Counted from the stretch's first letter, positions 8,936 through 17,717 are shown. The stretch is DNA of 64,000 bases from Novosphingobium sp. (GCA_017744735.1 JAGIAR010000002.1:188599-252598), one strand, 5' to 3'. A program made the numbers and translations. Notes: a model not told the origin generated them from the letters alone.

Positions 8936-9769
8936 ATGAGCGCCGATCACGATGCCCTGTTCCTTGCGGCCGAAGGCGATGCCGCGCTTTGCACCATCGT
9001 CGGAATCGACGGCAGTTTCTCCCGCCGGGTCGGCGCGCAACTTGCGGTAGCGCGCGACGGGAGGGTCGCGGGCGACCTGGCCGACAATTGCCTCAACGCC
9101 GAACTCGCGAACCAGAGCGCGGAGGCGATGGCCGAGGGCGAGGTACGCCTGCTGCGCTACGGCAAGGGATCGCCCTTTATCGATTTCCGCCTGCCCTGCG
9201 GATCCGGGCTGGACATCGTGATCGATCCCCAGCCCGATCGCGCGGCGCTGCGGGCAGCGGTGGCGGACATCGGCGCCCGGCGCGAGACCGCGCTGGCGCT
9301 CCCCGCTTCGGACTTCATCGCAACGCGGCGCTACATTCCCCCGGTGCGGCTGGCGGTGCTCGGCGCAGGGGCCGAATGCGCGGCGCTGGTCAAGCTCGCC
9401 CAGGCCCAGGGGATCGCGGTCGACTGGCGCGAGGCGGGCAACGGGCTCTCGCTGGACCGGGTGCCCGAAGACCTCGCGGCCGATCCCTGGACCGCGGTGC
9501 TGCTGCTATTCCACGACCACGAGTGGGAGCACGCGCTGCTCGAATGGGCGCTTTCGACCCCGGCGTTCTATATCGGCGCGCAGGGCGGCGCCCCGGCCCG
9601 GATCGAGCGGCTGACGCGGCTGCGCGCGGGCGGCCTAGGGGATGAACAGCTTGAGCGGATCAACAGCCCGGTCGGCCTGATCCCGCGGGCGCGCGATCCG
9701 CAGGTGCTGGCGCTGTCGGTGCTGGCAGAGGTGGTCGGCGCGCACGAAGCATTGCACCCGCACCGATGA
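8936..9769 (+). CDS. XdhC/CoxI family molybdenum cofactor maturation protein
   Basis: Protein of 277 residues with the XdhC architecture. The N-terminal CoxI-like half (about 1-110) includes LPCGSGLDIVIDP; the Cys of that PCGSG motif is the cofactor-handling signature. The C-terminal Rossmann-like half begins PVRLAVLGAGAECAAL at about 136. XdhC proteins hold the molybdenum cofactor, promote its sulfuration and deliver it to xanthine-dehydrogenase-family enzymes. The 3' end overlaps the MobA-like gene by 4 bases (ATGA), and the pair faces the molybdoenzyme genes at 10419-13104, its likely client. SD is weak. A divergent promoter shared with 8812 probably lies in the 123-base gap. Confidence 0.88.
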   Translation: MSADHDALFLAAEGDAALCTIVGIDGSFSRRVGAQLAVARDGRVAGDLADNCLNAELANQSAEAMAEGEVRLLRYGKGSPFIDFRLPCGSGLDIVIDPQPDRAALRAAVADIGARRETALALPASDFIATRRYIPPVRLAVLGAGAECAALVKLAQAQGIAVDWREAGNGLSLDRVPEDLAADPWTAVLLLFHDHEWEHALLEWALSTPAFYIGAQGGAPARIERLTRLRAGGLGDEQLERINSPVGLIPRARDPQVLALSVLAEVVGAHEALHPHR

Positions 9770-10350
9770 GCGGCGGGCTGGCGATCGCGGTCCTTGCCGC
9801 CGGCAGCGCATCGCGCTTCGGCGGCGGCAAGCTCGACGCGGATTTGAACGGGCGCCCGCTCGGGCATTATGCGGTCGCGGCGGCGCAAGCGCTCGGCCGG
9901 CCCAAGATCGTGGTCGGGAAGCCGATCCCCGATTTCGCGAGCGAGGCGCTGGCGCTGGGCGAGGCGACCCTGCTCAGGAACAAACGTGCCGGCGAGGGGA
10001 TGGCGACATCGGTGGCGCTGGCCGCGATGCAGGCGGCCGCCGCAGGCGCGGACGCGCTGTTGCTGCTGGCGGCCGACATGCCGCTGGTGCGGGCAGAGAC
10101 GCTCGCGGCGCTGGTCGCGGCGACAGGGACTCGCCCGGCGGCGGTGCTGCACCCCGACGGGCATCCCGGGATCCCGGCGTGCTTCCCGCCGGGCTGGTAC
10201 CCCAGGCTGGCAGCGCTTGAAGGCGATCGCGGCGCCGGGGCGCTGCTGCGCGATGCACAGGTGACGCTGGTCGAGGTGGCGCCCGACGAGCTGCGGGATG
10301 TGGATACCGTCGCAGACCTAGACAGCCTACCCCTCTCCAGGCCCCGTTAG
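9766..10350 (+). CDS. MobA-like NTP transferase (molybdenum cofactor cytidylyltransferase)
   Basis: Nucleotidyltransferase of 194 residues. The signature loop LAAGSASRFGGGK spans about 10-22, and LLLAADMPLV near 105 holds the Mg-binding Asp. It ends in a short FPPGWYPRL/GDRGAGALL block typical of MocA/MobA-like proteins. MocA attaches CMP to the molybdenum cofactor, giving the cytosine dinucleotide form used by xanthine-oxidase-family enzymes. The pairing with XdhC by a 4-base overlap, and the adjacent molybdoenzyme, support that role over guanylylation. Strictly MobA-type GTP use cannot be excluded by eye. Confidence 0.85.
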   Translation: MSGGLAIAVLAAGSASRFGGGKLDADLNGRPLGHYAVAAAQALGRPKIVVGKPIPDFASEALALGEATLLRNKRAGEGMATSVALAAMQAAAAGADALLLLAADMPLVRAETLAALVAATGTRPAAVLHPDGHPGIPACFPPGWYPRLAALEGDRGAGALLRDAQVTLVEVAPDELRDVDTVADLDSLPLSRPR

Positions 10351-10370
10351 CTCCTTCCGGAGCAAACTGC

Positions 10371-10405
10371 CCTATCCTCTCCTCCGACCCGGGGGAGAGG
10401 ATAGG
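10371..10405. terminator. Perfect 12-bp hairpin between convergent genes
   Basis: CCTATCCTCTCC and GGAGAGGATAGG form a perfect 12-base-pair stem with an 11-base loop, placed between the MobA-like stop (10350) and the IorB-like stop (10419). Its position between two convergent genes suits a two-way transcription stop. There is no T run on either side, so it is not a classic intrinsic terminator and may instead be an intergenic repeat unit. Confidence 0.5.
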
Positions 10406-10418
10406 GAGGGGGTCTGGC

Positions 10419-12632
10419 CTACGCCAGATCCTCCGGCCGGATCGGCAGGCTCCGGATGCGCTTGCCGGTCAGCTTGTGCAGTGCATTGACCAGCGCCGGG
10501 ATCACCGGCGGCAGCGCCGGTTCGCCCAGCCCGGTCGGATCGTGGTCGGTCGGCACCCATTCGACATGGATCTGGGGCGTCACCGGCATGCGCGGCAGCG
10601 GATAGTCGTGGAAGTTCGACTGCTTGACCGCCCCGCCCTCGATCTCGATCGCCAGCGCCATTGCCTGGCCGATGCCGTCGATGATCGCGCCGTTGACCTG
10701 GTTGAGCGCGCCGAACGGGTTGATGATGTGTCGGCCGACGTCGCCCGCCGCCCACACATTGTGCACCACGGGGCGCTGGTTCTCGATGCTGGCCTCGACC
10801 ACCTCGGCGAAATAGCCCTGGTGGCTGTAGTAATAGCCGAAGCCCATCGCGTGGCCCTTGGGCAGCTTCTTCTTGCCCCAGCCGCTGATCTCGACCGCCT
10901 TCTTCGTCACGCCGCGCAGGCGATCGGGGGTGAAACCGACCGTGGTGCCCGCGAACCCCTTGGTGTCGGGTTCCTTCTGCGCGCCTTCGACCAGCGCCAT
11001 CACCAGCGTCGGCAGATCGGTGCCCGCGGCCTCGGCGACTTCGTCGAGGAAGCTCTGGGTCACGAAGGCGAGGCCGTTCGATCCGGGCGCCCGCAGCGCG
11101 CCCATCGGCACCGCGGTCTTCATCTTGCTCTGGGCATAGCGCAGGTTGGGCACATGCCCGGCCGGGAAGATGTCCGGCCCCATCGCCGCCGGGTTGTAAG
11201 ACCCGCCGCCGATATCGAAGGTGATGAAATGGTCGTCGAAGCCGATCACCTTGCCCTTGGCATCGAGCGCCGCGCGCAGGCGGTGCCAGCCGGCCGGCCG
11301 GTAGAAATCGGTCCGCACGTCGTCTTCTCGGCTCCAGATCATCTGCACCGGGGTTCCGGGCATCTTGGCCGCGATCGCGGCCGACTGATACATGAAGTCG
11401 TTGGTCAGGCGCCGGCCGAAGCCGCCGCCGAGACGGGTGATGTGCACCTTCACCTTGTCGGGCGAGAGGCCGAGCATCTTGGCAACGCCCGCCTGGCCCG
11501 GCTGCGGGTTCTGGGTCGGCGCCCACATCTCCATCGCGCCGTCGGGATGGCACAGCGAGGTGCAGTTCATCGGCTCCATCGGCACGTGGGCGAGGAACGG
11601 ATAGTGGTATTCGGCATCGACCACCTTGGCGGCCGAGGCGAAGGCCGCATCGACATCGCCGTCGGTGCGGAAGGTTTCTTCCGACTTGCCGCCGGCCATC
11701 AGCGCGCGGGCCGTCTCGTCATAGCCCTTGGTCGAATGGCTCGCCCATTCGCCGTTGTCCCACTGGGTGTTGAGCTTGGCGCGGGCCTGCTGGGCCAGCC
11801 ACCAGTTCTTGGCGATCACCGCGACGCCGTCGACCAGCTCGTCGGCCTGGCCGGTGCCCTTGAGCACGAAGGCGTCGATGACGCCCGGCATGGCCTTGGC
11901 CGCATCGAGATCGGCCGACACGAACTTCGCCCCGAACACGGGCGCGCGATCATAGGCCGCATAGACCATCCCCGGCAGCAGCGTATCGACGCCGAAGATC
12001 GGTTCGCCATGGACGATCCGCGGGCTGTCGATCCCGCCGATCGCACGGCCGATGATCGTGAAGTCCTTCGGGTCCTTGAGCACCAGCGCCTTCGGATCGG
12101 GTGCCGGAAGCAGCGCCGCGGCCGAGGCCACCTCGCCGTAACCGAGCGTCTGCCCGTTCGCCGGATTGGTGATCACGCCCTTGGAGGTCTTGAGCGAAGC
12201 GGCGTCGACGCCCCATTTCGCCGCCGCGGCGGCAACCAGCATCTGGCGCGCGGCCGCGCCGACCTGGCGCATCGGGATCCAGTTCATCGGGGTGGCGAAG
12301 CTGCCGCCCGCGATCTGCGGCCCGTACCTGGCTGCGTCGGTATCGGCCTGGACGATCTTGATGCGATCCCAGTCGGCGTCGAGTTCGTCTGCGATCAGCA
12401 TCGGCAGCATCGTCTTGATGCCCTGCCCGATCTCCGGGTTCTTGCCGGTGATCGTGATCAGCCCGTCGGGCGCGATCGTCACGAAGGCGCTGAGCGTGCC
12501 CGAGGCGGCATCGCCGCCGCCGACCGCCGCGCGCGCGACCATCGGGATGGCAGCCGTCAGCATCAGCCCGCCGCCGGCAAGCGCGCCTGCGCGCAGGAAG
12601 CTGCGGCGCGAAACGGTTCCCATCTCAGACAT
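10419..12632 (-). CDS. Molybdopterin-binding large subunit, isoquinoline 1-oxidoreductase beta-like
   Basis: Large subunit (737 residues) of a xanthine-oxidase-family hydroxylase of the IorB / aldehyde dehydrogenase type. The N-terminus has a twin-arginine signal, RRSFLRAGALAGG at 9-21, so the complex is probably exported folded. The body holds the aldehyde oxidase-like domains, including GGGFGRRLTNDF and WSREDD. Near the C-terminus GLGEPALPP carries the expected active-site Glu704. The gene overlaps the 2Fe-2S subunit by 8 bases. Electrons would pass from the Mo centre to the 2Fe-2S clusters and on to an external carrier, because no FAD subunit is present. Substrates of relatives are N-heteroaromatics and aldehydes; the true one is unknown. 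Confidence 0.9.
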   Translation of the reverse strand: MSEMGTVSRRSFLRAGALAGGGLMLTAAIPMVARAAVGGGDAASGTLSAFVTIAPDGLITITGKNPEIGQGIKTMLPMLIADELDADWDRIKIVQADTDAARYGPQIAGGSFATPMNWIPMRQVGAAARQMLVAAAAAKWGVDAASLKTSKGVITNPANGQTLGYGEVASAAALLPAPDPKALVLKDPKDFTIIGRAIGGIDSPRIVHGEPIFGVDTLLPGMVYAAYDRAPVFGAKFVSADLDAAKAMPGVIDAFVLKGTGQADELVDGVAVIAKNWWLAQQARAKLNTQWDNGEWASHSTKGYDETARALMAGGKSEETFRTDGDVDAAFASAAKVVDAEYHYPFLAHVPMEPMNCTSLCHPDGAMEMWAPTQNPQPGQAGVAKMLGLSPDKVKVHITRLGGGFGRRLTNDFMYQSAAIAAKMPGTPVQMIWSREDDVRTDFYRPAGWHRLRAALDAKGKVIGFDDHFITFDIGGGSYNPAAMGPDIFPAGHVPNLRYAQSKMKTAVPMGALRAPGSNGLAFVTQSFLDEVAEAAGTDLPTLVMALVEGAQKEPDTKGFAGTTVGFTPDRLRGVTKKAVEISGWGKKKLPKGHAMGFGYYYSHQGYFAEVVEASIENQRPVVHNVWAAGDVGRHIINPFGALNQVNGAIIDGIGQAMALAIEIEGGAVKQSNFHDYPLPRMPVTPQIHVEWVPTDHDPTGLGEPALPPVIPALVNALHKLTGKRIRSLPIRPEDLA

Positions 12633-13104
12633 CGGCCTGCTCCTTCTTCGCGACCGCCGAGGCGACCGCGATCGCGGTCTTGATCCGGCCGTAGCAGGCG
12701 CAACGGCAGATGTTGCCGCTCATCGCCGCCTCGACCTGGCGTTCGTCGGGTTCGGGATTGCGCTTGAGCAGCGCGCTGGCGTTCATCAGCTGGCCGGCCT
12801 GGCAATAGCCGCACTGCATCACGTCATGCTCGAGCCAGGCATCCTGCAGCGCCTTGCCCACCGGCTCGTCTGCCAGGCCCTCGATCGTGGTGACCTGCTT
12901 GCCTTCGAGCGAGCCGACCGGGGTCACGCAGGAGCGGGTCGCGACTCCGTCGACCTGCACGGTGCAGGCGCCGCACAGCGCCTTGCCGCAACCGAACTTG
13001 GTGCCGACCATGTGCAGCTCGTTGCGCAGCACCCACAGCAGCGGCATTTCGTCGGGCACGTCCACTTCGCGCGGCTTGCCGTTGATGGTGACCGTTCGGG
13101 CCAT
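12625..13104 (-). CDS. 2Fe-2S small subunit, isoquinoline 1-oxidoreductase alpha-like
   Basis: Iron-sulfur subunit of 159 residues with the two usual clusters. A plant-ferredoxin-type site is formed by Cys39, Cys44, Cys47 and Cys59. A four-helix site is formed by Cys98, Cys101, Cys133 and Cys135 (C-G-Y-C and C-R-C). Length and layout match IorA/CoxS/XdhA small subunits. The ATG at 13104 is set by an AGGAGC ribosome-binding site just upstream. It is the first gene of the operon, and its own signal is absent, so it likely travels with the Tat-signal-bearing large subunit. The upstream 234-base gap holds this promoter and that of the divergent aldolase operon. Confidence 0.92.
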   Translation of the reverse strand: MARTVTINGKPREVDVPDEMPLLWVLRNELHMVGTKFGCGKALCGACTVQVDGVATRSCVTPVGSLEGKQVTTIEGLADEPVGKALQDAWLEHDVMQCGYCQAGQLMNASALLKRNPEPDERQVEAAMSGNICRCACYGRIKTAIAVASAVAKKEQADV

Positions 13105-13338
13105 GGTGCTCCTCCAGGAAAAGTATGCTCGGAAATGCCGACAGACTACCGGCGTCGGCGTCGCACTGCAACAATAGTTAGCCCGCAAAGGTTCACTTTG
13201 CCCGGCGGGGCTGGACAAACCGGACACAATCAACCACTGGCGCGCGACACGTTACTTTTGGGGCGCTTTGGGGCTAGGGTTCCGCGCGAATCGGCGCTGC
13301 GGTAAGGCCGCGCCGAAATGGTTTGAAGGGAATATTCG

Positions 13339-14238
13339 ATGCCGTTGGTCAACATGAAGCCGTTGCTGCGCGATGCGATGGACAATGGCTACGCGGTCGC
13401 CGCGTTCAACCTGGTCGATTACAACACCACCAAGGCGATGGTGAAGGCCGCCGAGGAGCTGAACGCCCCGGTGATCTGCCAGACCAGCGCCAAGACCATC
13501 AAGTATTACAGCCACAAGGAAATCGTCAGCTGGGTCCGCACCGTGGCCGAGGATTCGCCGGTTCCGGTGGTGCTGCACCTGGACCACTGCAAGGACATTC
13601 CGATGATCGAAGCCTGCGCCAAGGCGGGCTGGACCTCGATCATGATCGACGCGTCGGAGCTGCCGTTCGAGCAGAACCTGGCCGAAAGCCTCAAGGTGCG
13701 CGAGATCGCCGAGAAATACGGCGTCGGCATGGAAGCCGAGCTCGGCCAGATCATGGGCGTCGAGGATGACGAGCATGTCGCCGAGGAGGATTCGATCCTG
13801 ACCGATCCCGAGGATGCGAAGCGCTTCTGCGATGCGCTCGACCTGTCGGCCTTCGCCTGCGCGGTCGGCACCGCCCACGGCTTCTACCACGGAGATCCGG
13901 TGGTCGATTTCGACCGCATCGAGGCGATCAACGAACTGACCAAAACCCCGATGGCGCTGCACGGCGGCACCGGCCTGTCCGACGAGACCTTCGCCAAGGC
14001 GATCGCGCGCGGCGCATCGAAGATCAACATCTCGACCAACCTCAAGCACGTGTGGGTCAAGAGCTTCGTCGACTACCACCTCGCCAATCCCAAGGACTTC
14101 GAGCCGCTGCGGGTGGGCGATGCCCAGTATCAGGCGTGCAAGGCGATGTTCCACGGCTTCATCGAGAAGTTCGGCGGCGCGGGCCACGGGAGCAGCTTCC
14201 TGTCGAAACTCGACGCCAGTTCGACCAAGGCGGCCTGA
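13339..14238 (+). CDS. Class II ketose-bisphosphate aldolase
   Basis: Zinc-dependent aldolase of 299 residues related to FbaA and to tagatose-bisphosphate aldolases GatY/KbaY. LHLDHCKD at 79-86 supplies the proton-handling Asp82 and Zn ligand His83. The MEAELGQI block is at 131-138. His180 in GTAHGFY and His208 in LHGGTGL complete the metal site. SD GAAGGGA is 9 bases ahead of the ATG. It heads an operon with a HAD phosphatase and the two halves of a dihydroxyacetone kinase. That setting suggests cleavage of a ketose (bis)phosphate to a DHA or DHAP unit. It might not be the housekeeping fructose-bisphosphate aldolase. The exact sugar cannot be read from sequence. Confidence 0.9.
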   Translation: MPLVNMKPLLRDAMDNGYAVAAFNLVDYNTTKAMVKAAEELNAPVICQTSAKTIKYYSHKEIVSWVRTVAEDSPVPVVLHLDHCKDIPMIEACAKAGWTSIMIDASELPFEQNLAESLKVREIAEKYGVGMEAELGQIMGVEDDEHVAEEDSILTDPEDAKRFCDALDLSAFACAVGTAHGFYHGDPVVDFDRIEAINELTKTPMALHGGTGLSDETFAKAIARGASKINISTNLKHVWVKSFVDYHLANPKDFEPLRVGDAQYQACKAMFHGFIEKFGGAGHGSSFLSKLDASSTKAA

Positions 14239-14244
14239 CACCCC

Positions 14245-14970
14245 ATGATCAAGGCCCTGATTTTCGATTGCGACGGCGTTCTGGTCGATACCGAGCGCGA
14301 CGCGCACCGCGTCGGCTTCAACCGCGCGTTCAAGGAATTCGGCATCGACGCGGAATGGAGCGTCGAGCTCTACGGCAAGCTCCTCCTGGTCGCCGGCGGC
14401 AAGGAGCGGATGCGCGCCTATTTCGATGAATACGGCTGGCCCGCGGGTGCCGACAGCGCCGAGCAGAAGGACGAGCTGATCCTCGCCCTGCACCTCAAGA
14501 AGACCGAGATCACCTCGAACATCGTCTCGGACCTCCCGGTGCGCCCCGGCATTCTGCGGATCATCGACGAGGCGATCGCCGCGGGGGTGAAGCTGGGTGT
14601 CTGCACCACCTCGAACGCCAAGTTCATCGACGCGGTGCTCGACCTGTTCGGGGCCGAGCGCAAGGCGGCGTTCGACTTCGTCCATGCGGGCGACGTGGTG
14701 GCGAAGAAGAAGCCGGCGCCCGACATCTACCTGCTGGCGCTCGAGACGCTGGGCCTTCCGGCCGGCGACTGCGTGGTTATCGAGGACAGCCGCAACGGAT
14801 TGCTGGCCGCCAAGGGGGCGGGCTTCCCGACGCTGATCACCACCAGCACCTATACGGTTGACGAGGATTTTGCCGAGGCGGACAAGGTCGTCTCGGAATT
14901 GGGAGATACGCCGAACATCCAGGTGACCCTGGAGGATCTCGGCGCGCTGGCCGCCCAGGCGGCCGTCTGA
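14245..14970 (+). CDS. HAD-superfamily phosphatase (CbbY / beta-phosphoglucomutase-like)
   Basis: HAD subfamily IA hydrolase of 241 residues. Motif I is IFDCDGVLVDTE with nucleophile Asp8 and general acid Asp10. A helical cap follows at about 17-90. Motif II is CTTSN, motif III the Lys of AKKKPAPD, and motif IV VIEDSRNG. It should remove phosphate from a small sugar phosphate, or isomerise one if it works as a mutase. It begins 6 bases after the aldolase stop, and its stop overlaps the SD of dhaL, so the four genes are tightly linked. Dephosphorylating a keto-sugar phosphate before or after aldol cleavage would feed free dihydroxyacetone to the DhaK/DhaL pair; this is an inference. Confidence 0.85.
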   Translation: MIKALIFDCDGVLVDTERDAHRVGFNRAFKEFGIDAEWSVELYGKLLLVAGGKERMRAYFDEYGWPAGADSAEQKDELILALHLKKTEITSNIVSDLPVRPGILRIIDEAIAAGVKLGVCTTSNAKFIDAVLDLFGAERKAAFDFVHAGDVVAKKKPAPDIYLLALETLGLPAGDCVVIEDSRNGLLAAKGAGFPTLITTSTYTVDEDFAEADKVVSELGDTPNIQVTLEDLGALAAQAAV

Positions 14971-14984
14971 AGGAGCCTATCACA

Positions 14985-15659
14985 ATGAGTGCAATTCCGC
15001 AGGCCGACATCGAACGCGCGATCCGCACGACCGCGGCCACCGTGCTTCGCAACGAGCATTATTTCTCCGATCTCGACGGTCTGGCCGGCGACGGCGACTT
15101 CGGGACCTCGCTCGCCACCGGCTTCCGCGTAATCGACAACGAATGGGGCGAAATCGACAAGAGCAACATCGGCGCGATGCTGCTCAAGATCTCGATGCTG
15201 GTCTCCAAGCACGTCGGCGGCAGCTCGGGCCCGATCTGGGGCACGGGTTTCATGAAGGCCGCCATGCTGACCCGCGGCAAGGAAGAGATCTCGCTGGACG
15301 AGCTGGCCGAGATGCTCGGCGCGGCGATCGAGGGCATCCAGGCCCGCGGCGGCGCCAAGCTGGGCGACAAGACCCTGCTCGACGCGCTGATCCCGGTCCA
15401 CGAGACGCTCAAGGGCCACTGCGCCGCGGGCGACAAGGCCGCCGCGCTCAAGGATTGCGCCGGCGTCGCCGAACAGGCGATCGACGAGACCCGCACCCTC
15501 GTCGCCCACCGCGGCCGTGCGAGCCAGGTCGGCGAGCGCAGCGCGAACACCCCCGATCCCGGCATCGTCTCGATCGCCGTGATCCTGAACGACTGGTGCA
15601 AGGAATTCGGCATCGCCAACACGCCGACCGTGGCCGAAGTCGTCAACCAACCCGCCTGA
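14985..15659 (+). CDS. dhaL: Dihydroxyacetone kinase, DhaL (nucleotide-binding) subunit
   Basis: Nucleotide-binding half of a DAK-family kinase, 224 residues. The Mg-ADP site is the Asp cluster Asp31, Asp36 and Asp38 in LDGLAGDGDFG; most DhaL proteins have DGDHG, so Phe39 is a substitution. The phosphate loop region GGSSGPIWGTGF and the GDKTLLDAL block are conserved. The GAAGGAG ribosome-binding site overlaps the previous stop. No DhaM-type phosphotransferase subunit is encoded nearby. The complex therefore may use ATP directly with separate K and L chains, or recruit a remote DhaM. Confidence 0.88.
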   Translation: MSAIPQADIERAIRTTAATVLRNEHYFSDLDGLAGDGDFGTSLATGFRVIDNEWGEIDKSNIGAMLLKISMLVSKHVGGSSGPIWGTGFMKAAMLTRGKEEISLDELAEMLGAAIEGIQARGGAKLGDKTLLDALIPVHETLKGHCAAGDKAAALKDCAGVAEQAIDETRTLVAHRGRASQVGERSANTPDPGIVSIAVILNDWCKEFGIANTPTVAEVVNQPA

Positions 15660-15690
15660 CCATTCGAATCCCTGGGAGAGAGGAAAACCC

Positions 15691-16686
15691 ATGAAGAAGT
15701 TCGTCAACGATCCCGCCAAGTTCGTGCCCGAGTTCATGAAGGGCATCGCGCTCGCGAACCCCGACCTGCTCGACTTCAACGAAGAGTTCCAGATGGTCAC
15801 CCGCAAGAGCGGGCCGAGCAGCTCCAAGGTCTCGATCGTCCAGGGTTCGGGCTCGGGCCACGAGCCCGCGCACGTCATGGCGGTCGGCCCGGGCATGCTC
15901 ACCGCCGCCTGCCAGGGCGCGGTGTTCGCCGCCCCGCCGGTCGATGCCTGCTACGAAACGATCAAGGCCGCCGCGTCCGACGCGGGCGTGCTGGTGCTGG
16001 TCAACAACTACCAGGGCGACCGCATGGCCTGGGACATGGCGACCGAAATGGCGACCGCCGAAGGCATCAACGCCCGCCAGTTCTGGATCAATGACGACGT
16101 TGCGGTGGAAGACAGCCTCTACACCGTCGGCCGCCGCGGCGTGGCCGGCAACTTCTTCGTGATGAAGGCCTGCGGCGCCGCCGCCGAAGCCGGCGCGAGC
16201 CTCGACGAGGTCGAAGCGGTGGCGAAAAAGGTCAACGACAACGTCCGTTCGATGGGCGTCGCGCTGACCAGCTGCATTCCGCCCGCCAAGGGCACCCCGA
16301 TCTTCGAACTCGGCGACGACGAAATCGAAGTCGGCGTGGGCATCCACGGCGAACCGGGCCGCCGCCGCGAGAAGATCCACAGCGCCGACGCGATCACCGA
16401 GGAACTGTTCGAAGCCGTCTCGAGCGACATCCCGTTCAAGTCGGGCGACCGGGTCGCGATCATGGTCAACGGCCTCGGCGGCACCCCGATCACCGAACTC
16501 TACGTGATCTACGCCAAGGCCCACGAGCTGGCCGAAAAGGCCGGCTTCACCGTGGTCCGCAACTATGTCGGCGAATATTGCACCTCGCTGGAAATGGCCG
16601 GCGCCTCGCTGACCATCCTCAAGCTGGACGACGAGCTCGAGAAGCTGCTCGCCGCCCCGGCCGAGACCGCCGCGCGCATCTTCTGA
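15691..16686 (+). CDS. dhaK: Dihydroxyacetone kinase, DhaK (substrate-binding) subunit
   Basis: Substrate-binding half of the kinase, 331 residues. The three active-site residues of Escherichia coli DhaK are present with an offset of one: His57 in GSGSGHEPAH, Asp110 in NYQGD, and His219 in GIHGEPG, which binds dihydroxyacetone as a hemiaminal. SD GAGAGAGG lies upstream of the ATG, 31 bases after dhaL. Phosphorylation of dihydroxyacetone gives DHAP for glycolysis. Relatives also act on erythrulose and other short ketoses, so the substrate call is provisional. It is the last gene of the operon and is followed by a strong terminator. Confidence 0.9.
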   Translation: MKKFVNDPAKFVPEFMKGIALANPDLLDFNEEFQMVTRKSGPSSSKVSIVQGSGSGHEPAHVMAVGPGMLTAACQGAVFAAPPVDACYETIKAAASDAGVLVLVNNYQGDRMAWDMATEMATAEGINARQFWINDDVAVEDSLYTVGRRGVAGNFFVMKACGAAAEAGASLDEVEAVAKKVNDNVRSMGVALTSCIPPAKGTPIFELGDDEIEVGVGIHGEPGRRREKIHSADAITEELFEAVSSDIPFKSGDRVAIMVNGLGGTPITELYVIYAKAHELAEKAGFTVVRNYVGEYCTSLEMAGASLTILKLDDELEKLLAAPAETAARIF

Positions 16687-16712
16687 TCGCCGCAGCACCC
16701 GCTGGATTGCGG

Positions 16713-16745
16713 AACGCCCCGGGGGAAACCTCGGGGCGTTTTTCT
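16713..16745 (+). terminator. Rho-independent terminator of the aldolase-DhaLK operon
   Basis: AACGCCCCG and CGGGGCGTT form a GC-rich stem around a short GGGGGAAACCT loop region, followed directly by TTTCTTT. It lies 27 bases after the dhaK stop. It is the clearest intrinsic terminator in the window. Confidence 0.88.
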
Positions 16746-16895
16746 TTGACCGCCCGCTCCGCCGCGCCTAATCCGGGGCCATCGTTCACCGCGCCTCGCG
16801 GTGGCCGCGGGAAAGCAGTACCGTGGTGGATTGAACGCTCCGGCAGTGCCGGGGTGTGCAGTCTGCCGCGGGGTGCCGTCAAGCAGGAGACGGCC

Positions 16896-17717
16896 ATGCC
16901 TTCGGTTCCCACACTTACGCCCAAGCAGCTCGCACAGTTCCGCCGCGACGGGATGTTGCGGCTCGACAGGCTGCTCTCGCCCGAGGGCGTCGCCCGCGCC
17001 CGCAGCGTGGTGCTGGCGCAGTTCGCAAAGCTCGGCCTGTGGCGCGACGGCGCCTGGAATATCCCCGACGCCTTGCCCGATTGGCCCTCCGCCGGGATCA
17101 AGCCCGCGCGCGACATCGGGCATCGGCATCCCGAGATCGATGCGCTGGTCGCCGAACCTGCAGTGATGGCGCTGGTCGAGCAGCTCAACGGCAGCGCCGA
17201 GATCGACCGCACGATCCACCCCGGCTCGCAGGTGCTCGCCTCGCTGCCCAATGCCGGCCCGTGGGTGCTGCCGGACAGCTGGCATGTCGACTGTCCCCGC
17301 CTGCCAAGCGGCCGCAGCCCCGGCGTGCAGATCTTCACCTTTCTCGAGGAGGTCGGCCCCCGCGGCGGCGCGACGCTGTCGCTGGCCGGATCGCACCGCC
17401 TGTTCGACAAGGGCCGGGCGATGAAGACCAGGGACATCGTCCGCGGCCTGCGCGGCGAGCCCTTCTTTGCCCGGCTGGCGGCCGAACGCTTCGACCTCGC
17501 CGATCCTGCGATGCCCCTGCCGTTCGGCGCGATCGGCGACGTGGCGCTCGAGGTGGTCGAGCTGACCGGCAGGCCGGGCGACGCATGGCTGGTGGACCTG
17601 CGCGTGCTCCATTCCGGATCGCCGAATGCGGCGCGGCATCCGCGCGTGATGGTCACCCGGCGCTTCGTGCGCGCGGCGCTCGTGCCGGAAATTTCGGCGG
17701 CCTATGGCTGGCGCTAG
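16896..17717 (+). CDS. Phytanoyl-CoA dioxygenase (PhyH) family oxygenase
   Basis: Predicted Fe(II)/2-oxoglutarate-dependent oxygenase of 273 residues. The facial triad is His130 and Asp132 in SWHVDCP and His239 in RVLHSGSPN. Arg250 in HPRVMV is placed to bind 2-oxoglutarate. An N-terminal helical stretch with RRDGMLRLDRLL at 16-27 matches the PhyH start. The ATG at 16896 has AGGAG 6 bases upstream; much longer frames above it overlap the dhaK gene and its terminator and are not credible. Its stop overlaps by 4 bases the stop of the convergent membrane protein gene. PhyH proteins hydroxylate lipids, amino acids or secondary metabolites; no substrate can be proposed here. Confidence 0.85.
   Translation: MPSVPTLTPKQLAQFRRDGMLRLDRLLSPEGVARARSVVLAQFAKLGLWRDGAWNIPDALPDWPSAGIKPARDIGHRHPEIDALVAEPAVMALVEQLNGSAEIDRTIHPGSQVLASLPNAGPWVLPDSWHVDCPRLPSGRSPGVQIFTFLEEVGPRGGATLSLAGSHRLFDKGRAMKTRDIVRGLRGEPFFARLAAERFDLADPAMPLPFGAIGDVALEVVELTGRPGDAWLVDLRVLHSGSPNAARHPRVMVTRRFVRAALVPEISAAYGWR

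Noticed and set aside
10371..10405. Classic Rho-independent terminator between the MobA-like and IorB-like genes
   Set aside because: The stem is perfect but no T run follows on either strand, so only a hairpin is claimed.
10476..12683. Plus-strand frame of about 735 codons opposite the molybdoenzyme large subunit
   Set aside because: Antisense to a gene with Tat signal and conserved motifs; composition is that of a shadow frame.
14985..16686. Complete PTS-type dihydroxyacetone kinase (DhaKLM)
   Set aside because: No DhaM-like gene lies in the operon or elsewhere in the window.
16578..17717. Longer versions of the PhyH gene that start inside dhaK or the terminator
   Set aside because: They would cross the intrinsic terminator and lack a ribosome-binding site, while the ATG at 16896 has a good one.
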